NCBI GenBank assembly: GCA_041674745.1
Contig: JBAYVD010000002.1
Location: 186,001-250,000 of the forward strand
Direction: 5' to 3'
DNA from: UBA2040 sp041674745
GTDB lineage: Bacteria > Bacteroidota > Bacteroidia > Flavobacteriales_D > Crocinitomicaceae
DNA length: 64,000 nucleotides
Part shown: positions 27,873-35,541 of the stretch, piece after piece
Numbering within the stretch: position 1 is the stretch's first letter
Layout: each line of letters begins with the position of its first letter
The notes under the pieces: model-generated
Told to the model about the DNA's origin: nothing
Seen by the model: only the letters and a program-made list of their open reading frames with translations
The model's database searches: none
Position numbers and translations under genes: made by a program

Positions 27873-27880
27873 CAAAATTA
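27873..27880 (-). promoter_or_regulatory. Candidate -7 promoter element for secA
   Basis: On the minus strand this reads TAATTTTG, an exact TAnnTTTG match, 21 bases before the ATG at 27851. It decides the start, since the upstream TTG overlaps it. Confidence 0.45.
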
Positions 27881-28020
27881 ATCTAAAATTCGTTTCGGCA
27901 TTGGTTAAATGTGCTTAAAATCGTTAATCTTTGGACATAAATCGTTCCATTATTTTTTTTCTGACAATCTGTCCTTCGACTATCAACATCCTCTGTCAAT
28001 AAGATTTTTCAAATAGACCT

Positions 28021-28049
28021 TTTGAACTGCGTGAATCGTTTTATCTTTG
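28021..28049 (+). promoter_or_regulatory. Promoter of guaA, very close to the start codon
   Basis: TTTG (28021-28024), 17 bases, then TATCTTTG (28042-28049) match the Flavobacterium-type consensus in sequence and spacing. The -7 element ends only 4 bases before the guaA ATG at 28054, so the transcript would begin at or near the start codon. Confidence 0.6.
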
Positions 28050-28053
28050 CACG

Positions 28054-29586
28054 ATGCAAGAAATGATTTTAATCTTAGATTTTGGTTCTCAGTATACGCA
28101 ATTAATTGCGCGAAGAGTAAGGGAACTTAACGTGTATTGTGAAATTCATCCTTGGAATAAATGCCCAGAAATAACACCAAACATCAAAGGAGTTATCCTA
28201 TCTGGAAGTCCATTTTCCACGAGAGATGAGAATTCACCAAAACCAGATTTAACAAGTATTAAAGGAAAACTTCCTTTGCTTGGTGTCTGCTATGGTGCAC
28301 AATATCTTGCACAGAATTTTGGCGGTGAAGTAATGCCTTCAAAAATTCGAGAATATGGTAGAGCAAATTTATCACATGTTTCTACTGAACATATTCTTAC
28401 CAAAGGAATGACCCATAATTCGCAGGTTTGGATGTCACATGGTGATACGATAAAATCTATTCCTTCCAATTATGAGGTAATAGCAAGTACAAACGATGTT
28501 GAATTTGCTGGCTTTCATATTCAAGGAGAAAAAACATACGGGATTCAATTTCACCCAGAAGTATATCATTCTACCGAAGGTCAAATATTATTGAAAAACT
28601 TCATTGTAGAAATTTGTGGAGCCGCTCAATCTTGGACGCCCAATTCATTTGTTGAAGAAAGTGTTCAAAAACTGCGTGATGAAGTAGGTGAGGACAAAGT
28701 CATATTAGGACTCTCTGGAGGAGTCGATTCATCTGTTGCGGCAGTTTTGTTACACCATGCGATTGGAAAAAATTTGCATTGCATTTTTGTCAACAATGGT
28801 TTGCTTCGTAAAAATGAATACAATCAAGTACTAGAATCGTATTTGGGAATGGGCTTGAATGTAAAAGGCGTTGACGCAAGTCAGAAATTTTACGAGGCAT
28901 TGGCTGGCGTTACTGATCCAGAATTGAAACGCAAAGCGATTGGACGTGTTTTCATTGAAGTTTTTGATGAAGAATCAAAATTGGTAGAAAATGCGAAATG
29001 GTTGGGGCAGGGTACGATTTACCCAGATGTAATTGAGTCGGTTTCCGGAACGGGCGGACCATCACAAACAATCAAATCACACCACAATGTTGGCGGATTG
29101 CCGGATTACATGAAGTTGAAAGTCGTGGAGCCTTTGCGTTTGCTTTTCAAAGATGAAGTGAGACGAATTGGAGCGGCACTTGAAATTGATCCTAAAATTT
29201 TAGGTCGTCATCCATTTCCTGGTCCTGGTTTGGGAATCAGAATTTTGGGTGATGTTACCCCTGAAAAAGTGAGAATTTTACAAGAAGTCGATTCTATTTT
29301 TATCGAAGGGTTGAAAGAAGATGGCTTGTATGACGATGTTTGGCAAGCTGGAGCCATCTTTTTACCAATTCAATCTGTTGGAGTAATGGGAGATGAACGA
29401 ACGTATGAAAATGCCGTTGCGTTGAGAGCTGTTAGTTCAACTGATGGAATGACGGCCGACTGGTGCCATTTACCTTACGAGTTTCTTGCGAAAATTTCCA
29501 ATAAGATTATTAATCAGGTGAAAGGAATCAATCGCGTTACGTACGATATTAGCTCCAAACCACCTGCAACCATAGAATGGGAATAA
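28054..29586 (+). CDS. guaA: GMP synthase (glutamine-hydrolysing)
   Basis: The 510-residue protein is complete. The class I glutamine amidotransferase domain has Cys79 in GVCYGAQ and His167/Glu169 in QFHPEV. The ATP-pyrophosphatase domain has the P-loop SGGVDSS (221-227). The dimerisation domain contains GRHPFPGPGLGIRI and ends in the canonical DISSKPPATIEWE. It converts XMP to GMP. A strong promoter lies immediately upstream, so translation is either leaderless from ATG 28054 or starts at the second Met (ATG 28063). The homology to the usual MQ-x-ILILDFGSQ N-terminus favours 28054. Confidence 0.97.
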   Translation: MQEMILILDFGSQYTQLIARRVRELNVYCEIHPWNKCPEITPNIKGVILSGSPFSTRDENSPKPDLTSIKGKLPLLGVCYGAQYLAQNFGGEVMPSKIREYGRANLSHVSTEHILTKGMTHNSQVWMSHGDTIKSIPSNYEVIASTNDVEFAGFHIQGEKTYGIQFHPEVYHSTEGQILLKNFIVEICGAAQSWTPNSFVEESVQKLRDEVGEDKVILGLSGGVDSSVAAVLLHHAIGKNLHCIFVNNGLLRKNEYNQVLESYLGMGLNVKGVDASQKFYEALAGVTDPELKRKAIGRVFIEVFDEESKLVENAKWLGQGTIYPDVIESVSGTGGPSQTIKSHHNVGGLPDYMKLKVVEPLRLLFKDEVRRIGAALEIDPKILGRHPFPGPGLGIRILGDVTPEKVRILQEVDSIFIEGLKEDGLYDDVWQAGAIFLPIQSVGVMGDERTYENAVALRAVSSTDGMTADWCHLPYEFLAKISNKIINQVKGINRVTYDISSKPPATIEWE

Positions 29587-29631
29587 ATTTGGCATGAGCC
29601 TTGCATATTCCGTTACCAAAAAGAGCAAACA

Positions 29632-31413
29632 ATGAAATTGATGTTACTTATTACGTTTATCGGTTTTTACTTTTTAACTTGGGCGCAACCAGAAAATGCT
29701 CAAATTGAAGTAATTGAAGGGAAAAGATATTATATCCACTTTGTTCAAGGCGGGAATACTTTGTATGGAATTCACAATTTATACAAGGTTCCAGTTGAAG
29801 ACATCGTTGCTGTAAATCCCGAAACAAAGAATGGTTTGCAAGAAGGTCAGCGAATTTTAATTCCAATAAAAGGAGTTGAAAGTCTGCCAGAAAATTTGGT
29901 TCTTCACAAAGTTGAATCGAAAGAAACCTTGTATGGAATTTCCAAAAAATACGATGTTTCAATTGAAAAATTGACAGAATTGAACCCTGGAATTGAATTG
30001 GGCTTGAACGAAGGGCAGGAAATTAAAATTCCTGTTAAAATGCCGATTGGACAAGGTGAACCACTTAAAACCAAACAGCAAGAATATAAAATCTCGTTTA
30101 CAGATTCCATCATCAAACATACCGTTCTGAAAGGTGAGACACTTTATAGTATTTCAAAACGATTCATGGTTCCTGAATCAGAAATCCGCAAGTTGAATAC
30201 GCTTAAAAATGATAAAATAAGACCCGGTGATGTTTTAAATATACCTATTAAAAAAGAGCGAATTGAAAAAGTTGAAATCAGAAAAATTGATTCAGCTAAA
30301 TCAAAAACTGGTTTATCAGGAAACAAGGTGAAAAAACCAATCATCGACTCAGCTTTGCTTTTTAAAAAGAAGGAACAATACAATATTGCGATTTTAATGC
30401 CTTTGTACCTTGACAAACCGGAAGGTTACAATGCTACAATACCGGATTTAGCAGCTGAATTTTATATGGGGGCGAAAGCCGCTTTGGATTCCTTGCAGAA
30501 AATGGGACTAAAAGCAAAAGTGTTTATCCACGACTCTCAAAATGATTCAACTGCTGTTATGGCCATTTTAGAAAAACCAGAATTCAAAGACATGGATTTG
30601 ATTATTGGACCTTTCTATGGTGCAAATTCTGAATTCGTAGCAGATTGGTGCAGGGAAAATGGTGTAAGAATGGTATGTCCTTTTGCAACGAACTATGAGA
30701 TTCTAAGAGACAATCCTTTCATTTACGAAGCGGTAACGTCTGATGTGACACTTAGTGAAGGTTTAGCAAAATACTTGGCCAGAACTTCAAAAAATGAACA
30801 GGTCATGTTAATCAAACCAACGTCCGAAAAAGATTTAATCTGTTATGAAGCATTTCGTTCTGCCTACATCAAAGAATCAGAGAAAACGAAAAGTCCTAAA
30901 TTGATGGAAACAACGCAAGAAGATTATGCCACTTTCATCAAACCAGATGTGAATACCAAATTGGTTTTTCTATCTTCCGATAAAACGGAGTCGATGGAAT
31001 TTGTGAACAACCTAAATAAGTCGGCTTACAAAGCAAATAACGGTGAATTAACCTTGTTCGGCACGAAGGATTGGGTGAATTTCTCCAATATTTCTTCGAA
31101 ATACAAAAACAAATACAATTTTCAATATGCCACTTCCTTTGATTTGAATTACAATGATGAAAGAGTGAAGAATTTTCACAAAAAATTCAGAGTTCAATTC
31201 TCCGCTGACCTATCGAAAATGGCGCTCCAAGGATTTGATGTAACTACTTATTTTTGCCAAACTTTATTGATGCAAAAAGAGCCAAAAAAAGGCTTAATGA
31301 ATGACATCAACATGGTCCAAAAAGGCGCAAACAATGGTTACGAAAACACAAAATGCCTCATCGTAAAACAAGAGGATTACGAAATTATAAAAGTGGCTGA
31401 AATCAATGAATAA
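29632..31413 (+). CDS. LysM-repeat protein with periplasmic-binding (type 1) fold
   Basis: The 593-residue protein has a signal peptide ending near TWAQ. Three LysM domains lie at about 33-80, 88-132 and 160-205 (GNTLYGIHNLYKVP, KETLYGISKKYDVS, GETLYSISKRFMVP). A basic linker leads to a type 1 periplasmic-binding fold from about 240 (YNIAILMPLYLD, EFYMGAKAALDSL, LIIGPFYGANSEFV). The second half resembles amino-acid-receptor and LpoA-like domains. A role in sensing or stimulating peptidoglycan synthesis is plausible but inferred. It overlaps hemF by 8 bases (ATGAATAA) and is therefore translationally coupled to it. Confidence 0.85.
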   Translation: MKLMLLITFIGFYFLTWAQPENAQIEVIEGKRYYIHFVQGGNTLYGIHNLYKVPVEDIVAVNPETKNGLQEGQRILIPIKGVESLPENLVLHKVESKETLYGISKKYDVSIEKLTELNPGIELGLNEGQEIKIPVKMPIGQGEPLKTKQQEYKISFTDSIIKHTVLKGETLYSISKRFMVPESEIRKLNTLKNDKIRPGDVLNIPIKKERIEKVEIRKIDSAKSKTGLSGNKVKKPIIDSALLFKKKEQYNIAILMPLYLDKPEGYNATIPDLAAEFYMGAKAALDSLQKMGLKAKVFIHDSQNDSTAVMAILEKPEFKDMDLIIGPFYGANSEFVADWCRENGVRMVCPFATNYEILRDNPFIYEAVTSDVTLSEGLAKYLARTSKNEQVMLIKPTSEKDLICYEAFRSAYIKESEKTKSPKLMETTQEDYATFIKPDVNTKLVFLSSDKTESMEFVNNLNKSAYKANNGELTLFGTKDWVNFSNISSKYKNKYNFQYATSFDLNYNDERVKNFHKKFRVQFSADLSKMALQGFDVTTYFCQTLLMQKEPKKGLMNDINMVQKGANNGYENTKCLIVKQEDYEIIKVAEINE

Positions 31414-32299
31414 GGAATTCATCAGCGAGCAGTTTTTGGCGTTGCAAGCACAAATTGTTCGAGAATTAGAAGAAATCGATGGTGTTGGTTTGTTTTCCGT
31501 GGACCGCTGGGAGAGAGAAGAAGGAGGCGGAGGAAGAACACAAACAATTGCAAATGGCCAAGTTTTAGAAAAAGGTGGTGTTGCATTTTCAGCCGTACAT
31601 GGTGCTGTTTCCGAAACCATGAAAAAACAGTTGCAATTAGACGGTGAATCCTTCTACGCGACAGGTGTTTCGATCGTTCTACATCCAAAACATCCTTTTG
31701 TTCCTATTATTCACATGAATGTTCGCTATTTCGAGCTCAATGATGGGACTTACTGGTTTGGCGGTGGAATAGATCTTACCCCTCATTATGTTGATGAAGA
31801 AGCTGCTCAAAAATTTCATCAGAACTTAAAAACAATTTGTGACGAATTTAACCCTGAATTTTACTCAAAATTCAAACCTTGGGCAGATGACTATTTTTAT
31901 ATTCCGCACAGAAACGAAACAAGAGGAATAGGCGGTATTTTCTTTGACCACCTCGATGCAACTTGTGGAATTGGGAAAGAACAAATTTTCGAGTTTTGTT
32001 TAAAATTGGGTCAAAATTTCCCTAGAATTTATGGTGAACAGGTGGCATTAGGTATTGTGCAGCCGTTTAATGAAGAAAATAGCAATTGGCAAAATCACCG
32101 AAGAGGTCGCTATGTCGAATTTAATTTAGTCAACGACAAAGGAACTAAATTCGGCCTATTTTCAGGTGGTCGAACAGAATCAATTTTGATGAGTTTGCCT
32201 CCATTAGCGAATTGGACCTACTGTCTTCCTGTTAAAAAAAATTCAATAGAAGCCAAAACGTTAAAAAAATTGATAAAAGGTGTCGATTGGTTAAAATAA
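31406..32299 (+). CDS. hemF: Oxygen-dependent coproporphyrinogen III oxidase
   Basis: This 297-residue HemF contains the family signatures FSVDRWEREEGGGGRT, the HMNVRYFEL segment, YFYIPHRNETRGIGG and GRYVEFNLVNDKGTKFGL. It carries out oxidative decarboxylation of coproporphyrinogen III to protoporphyrinogen IX using oxygen, which points to an aerobic host. The gene starts inside the end of the LysM gene. Other heme genes are absent from the window, so the coupling to a LysM protein is unusual. I see no clear terminator before the next gene, 71 bases on. Confidence 0.95.
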   Translation: MNKEFISEQFLALQAQIVRELEEIDGVGLFSVDRWEREEGGGGRTQTIANGQVLEKGGVAFSAVHGAVSETMKKQLQLDGESFYATGVSIVLHPKHPFVPIIHMNVRYFELNDGTYWFGGGIDLTPHYVDEEAAQKFHQNLKTICDEFNPEFYSKFKPWADDYFYIPHRNETRGIGGIFFDHLDATCGIGKEQIFEFCLKLGQNFPRIYGEQVALGIVQPFNEENSNWQNHRRGRYVEFNLVNDKGTKFGLFSGGRTESILMSLPPLANWTYCLPVKKNSIEAKTLKKLIKGVDWLK

Positions 32300-32370
32300 A
32301 ATGCGGAATTTTACCAAGCAAAATTACGTAAGCGTAAAATAGACACTTTGATTAATATTACATATAACAT

Positions 32371-32775
32371 ATGAAATTAGGTTTAGTTTTAGCATTTCTG
32401 CTAACAAGTGTTTTTTCACACTCTCAAGAAAACACAAAATATAAAAATCAAACGATCGAAGTCTTAGGTACTGAAGTATACAACAACTTGGAAAGCAACA
32501 ATCCTGGTTTGTTGCACCTGCTTGAAAGTTATTTAAAAACAGGTTTTGAAATTAAGAAATTCGAAAGTAGATTTAAAAATGCCGTGATCATTGAATCCAT
32601 TCCTTTGCGGAAAAAAGGCGAATTCATGACCGTCCAAGCATTTATCGATTTGGTCGAAAATGGTTCCACAAACGTTTTAACTTTTGCTTTCATTCCCTCC
32701 CAAAAAGAACAAATTTTTCAATTATCAGAAACTGGGTATTATTTGGTAATTCCTTCCCAAAAATCAATGTTGTAA
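32371..32775 (+). CDS. Small exported protein of unknown function
   Basis: The 134-residue protein has a signal peptide (MKLGLVLAFLLTSVFSHSQ) followed by about 115 residues with mixed alpha/beta character. It has no Cys, no recognised domain and no T9SS sorting sequence. The mature part contains VYNNLESNNPGLLHLLESYL and a hydrophobic segment near the C-terminus (YYLVIP). The large CUB/PKD protein starts 4 bases after its stop, so the two are cotranscribed. It may be a periplasmic partner or simply an operon neighbour. Confidence 0.7.
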   Translation: MKLGLVLAFLLTSVFSHSQENTKYKNQTIEVLGTEVYNNLESNNPGLLHLLESYLKTGFEIKKFESRFKNAVIIESIPLRKKGEFMTVQAFIDLVENGSTNVLTFAFIPSQKEQIFQLSETGYYLVIPSQKSML

Positions 32776-32779
32776 TCAC

Positions 32780-35398
32780 ATGAGATTTCTCCCATCTTTT
32801 TTAGCTTTTTCATTTATCCTTTTGAAAAGCTCCTTGTTTTTTAGTCAATCCGTAACCATGACGAACACAACAGTTAGTCAATGTTCGGGCAACTTATTGG
32901 ACCCAGGAGGAAACTCCAATTACGGTAATAATTCATTGGTAACGACCACCATTTGCCCTCTTGCAGCGGGAGCATCTGCCCGTTTGAGTTTCACCTTTTT
33001 TGATGTTGAGCTGAACTTTGACAATCTCACCATTTATGATGGTGGCACTGTTTTAGGACCTGTAATTGGCGTTTTCAGTGGCAATTTAGCACCTTTCATT
33101 GTGCAAGCTAATAATCCATCCGGTTGCCTAACATTGGTTTTTAGTTCTGATGCTTCCAACAATGGTCTAGGCTTCAACGCTAATATTTCCTGCGCACTTC
33201 CTTGTCAACCAGTCGTTGCTCAATTGACTTCTTCTACACCCATCGTTAATGGAGGATTTATCGACATTTGTTTGGGAACTTCAGTAGCCGTGAACGGGGC
33301 AGGTAACTATCCAGGTGGTATCCCTGTATATCCTCAATCGGATGCAACTTCCACATTTGAATGGAATTTTGGCGATTTAGGAAGCTCTGGTCTTCAAAAC
33401 ACCTCACACATCTATAATACAGTTGGTGTTTTTGATCTTAATTTAACGATTAAAGATATCAATGGTTGTGAAAGCACCAATGACATAAATGTCAAGGTTC
33501 GGGTCTCCGATGTCCCTAATTTCGCGGGTACAAGTCCCAACAATGCTTCTATCTGTTTGGGACAAACGAATGATATAACCGGATTTGCAACACCCACAGA
33601 AATCAGCCATGTTTGTGCCTCCGAGTCGTCTGAAACGGTAATAATACCAGATGGTATAGGTACCCCGTATACTTCTACTATGAATTTGAATTGTTTTAAT
33701 CCTGCTGCAACGATTACATCCGCATCCGATTTGTCTTCCATTTGCATTAGCATGGAACATTCTTATTTACATGATTTGGAAATTACCTTGTCGTGTCCGA
33801 ACGGTAATTCAATTTCACTCTACAATTCGCTGCCAGGAGCGGTGAACTCTGTATACCTTGGTCAACCTGTTGACAATGATTTGTCTGCAACTTTGGGAAC
33901 ACCTTATACCTATTGTTTCAATATGACTGCTGCTAATACAATGTATGCAGTTGCAGAAGGATTTGCCGGGCCTGTTCCAACGTATAATTACATTGACAAT
34001 GACGGTACATCCGTCTTAAATGCCATGTACATTCCGGCTGGCGATTATTTACCAAGTGAGGCATTTGCAAATCTCATTGGTTGCCCTATAAACGGTGATT
34101 GGATCGTCACTTTAACGGATCAATTGGCTTCTGACAACGGCGTTGTTTTTGATGTTTCATTGAATTTCAACCCAACTTTGTATTCAACTTCCTACAATTA
34201 CACGCCAACTTTAGCCGGAAGTTGGAATCCAGACCCGACAATCACCAGTACTACCGGCAATACGATCACCGTTACGCCAATTGTAGCTGGAACAAACTGC
34301 TATACCTTCACAGCAGACGATGAATTTGGTTGTTCCTTTGATACCACAGTGTGTTTTGAAGTTTATCCATCGGAAGATGCTACGTTTACATATGGTCAAA
34401 CGAACTTTTGTACCAGTGAACCCAATCCAGTTGCAACCATTACGGGAACTTCAGGGGGTGTTTTTAACGCAACAAATGGACTGGCTATTAATCCAATATC
34501 AGGATCTTTCACCTTAAGTTCAGCGTCACCAGGCACCTATGACGTTTCCTATACAACCCCAGGAAACTCCTGTCCTTCAACTTCTACGATTACGATTACA
34601 ATTTTAACAGCAGTATCTAATTTTTCAGTAAACCAATCGACTGGTTGCACGCCACTTTCCGTTACATTCAACAATTTGACATTAGGATCGACCAATTGTG
34701 TATGGAATTTTGGAGATGGAACAAACACTAGTGGCTGCGGAACACAAACGCATGTTTACAATTCAGGCGGTAACTTCAGTCCTTCCTTAACCATTACAGA
34801 CGCAAATGGTTGCAGCGCCACCTTAACTCAAACGAATTTAATTGCAGCCGATGAAAAACCAATTGCATCCTTTATTCCCAATCCCGCAGCTGTTTCTCCG
34901 AATGACCCAACCACTATATTGAATAATTTCTCCACTGGTGCTACTACGTACCTTTGGATATTTGCGGATAATTCGACGTCGAACGCTACATCGCCAGTAA
35001 TTACGGTGGATTTGCAAGAAGGTGAGGAATTCTTAGTTAAACTGTTTGCGTATTCTGCGGCTGGTTGTGTTGATTCTACACAAAGCTATATTACACTTTC
35101 TCCGGACTTGATTTTTTACATTCCCAATGCTTTCACACCGAACAATGATGAATTCAATCGGGATTTTATGCCCATAATGAGTCAAGGATTTAAAAGAGAT
35201 TCGTATAACTTTAGAATTTTTGACCGTTGGGGTGAGATGATTTTCCAATCAAAAGATCCCGAAATTGGATGGGATGGAACCTTTAATAATACGGGGAAAA
35301 TTATGCAAGATGGAGTATATACCTATCAATTAGATTTCTTGGTAAACAAGGGTGATGAACGAAAAAGTTTTCAGGGTCATGTGAACCTTTTACGATGA
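32780..35398 (+). CDS. Large adhesin-like T9SS type B protein (CUB, PKD, P-domain-like)
   Basis: The 872-residue protein has a signal peptide ending near SLFFSQ. The order of domains is as follows. A CUB domain covers about 30-138 (NLTIYDGG, CLTLVFSSD). A PKD domain covers about 185-235 (FEWNFGDLG, GVFDLNLTI). A proprotein-convertase P-domain-like region covers about 270-465 (HSYLHDLEITLSCPNG, GDWIVTLTD). A second PKD covers about 620-680 (CVWNFGDGT). The C-terminal gliding-motility/CHU_C type B sorting domain covers about 775-872 (IPNAFTPNNDEFNRDF, IFDRWGEMIFQS, GKIMQDGVYTYQL). It should be secreted by T9SS and be adhesive or structural; no catalytic domain is visible. A strong terminator follows immediately. 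Confidence 0.88.
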   Translation: MRFLPSFLAFSFILLKSSLFFSQSVTMTNTTVSQCSGNLLDPGGNSNYGNNSLVTTTICPLAAGASARLSFTFFDVELNFDNLTIYDGGTVLGPVIGVFSGNLAPFIVQANNPSGCLTLVFSSDASNNGLGFNANISCALPCQPVVAQLTSSTPIVNGGFIDICLGTSVAVNGAGNYPGGIPVYPQSDATSTFEWNFGDLGSSGLQNTSHIYNTVGVFDLNLTIKDINGCESTNDINVKVRVSDVPNFAGTSPNNASICLGQTNDITGFATPTEISHVCASESSETVIIPDGIGTPYTSTMNLNCFNPAATITSASDLSSICISMEHSYLHDLEITLSCPNGNSISLYNSLPGAVNSVYLGQPVDNDLSATLGTPYTYCFNMTAANTMYAVAEGFAGPVPTYNYIDNDGTSVLNAMYIPAGDYLPSEAFANLIGCPINGDWIVTLTDQLASDNGVVFDVSLNFNPTLYSTSYNYTPTLAGSWNPDPTITSTTGNTITVTPIVAGTNCYTFTADDEFGCSFDTTVCFEVYPSEDATFTYGQTNFCTSEPNPVATITGTSGGVFNATNGLAINPISGSFTLSSASPGTYDVSYTTPGNSCPSTSTITITILTAVSNFSVNQSTGCTPLSVTFNNLTLGSTNCVWNFGDGTNTSGCGTQTHVYNSGGNFSPSLTITDANGCSATLTQTNLIAADEKPIASFIPNPAAVSPNDPTTILNNFSTGATTYLWIFADNSTSNATSPVITVDLQEGEEFLVKLFAYSAAGCVDSTQSYITLSPDLIFYIPNAFTPNNDEFNRDFMPIMSQGFKRDSYNFRIFDRWGEMIFQSKDPEIGWDGTFNNTGKIMQDGVYTYQLDFLVNKGDERKSFQGHVNLLR

Positions 35399-35401
35399 TT
35401 A

Positions 35402-35433
35402 AAAAAGGGACAATTTAGTTGTCCCTTTTTTTT
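35402..35433 (+). terminator. Rho-independent terminator after the T9SS type B gene
   Basis: A 12-bp perfect stem (AAAAAGGGACAA / TTGTCCCTTTTT) with a 5-base loop is followed by further T, starting 4 bases after the stop. Confidence 0.92.
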
Positions 35434-35453
35434 GTGTAAAACTCATGATAAAA

Positions 35454-35488
35454 TTGAAGCAACAGCCCATAACTTATTTGTAAATTTG
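35454..35488 (+). promoter_or_regulatory. Candidate promoter of carB
   Basis: TAAATTTG (35481-35488) is an exact -7 match. A TTG at 35454-35456 lies 24 bases upstream, slightly longer than the usual 17-23. The leader to the ATG at 35542 is about 50 bases, with no obvious structure. Confidence 0.45.
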
Positions 35489-35541
35489 TCCTCAATTTGC
35501 AACGAATAGTAATAAATTGAAAATCCAAAAAGAGCTGAAAC

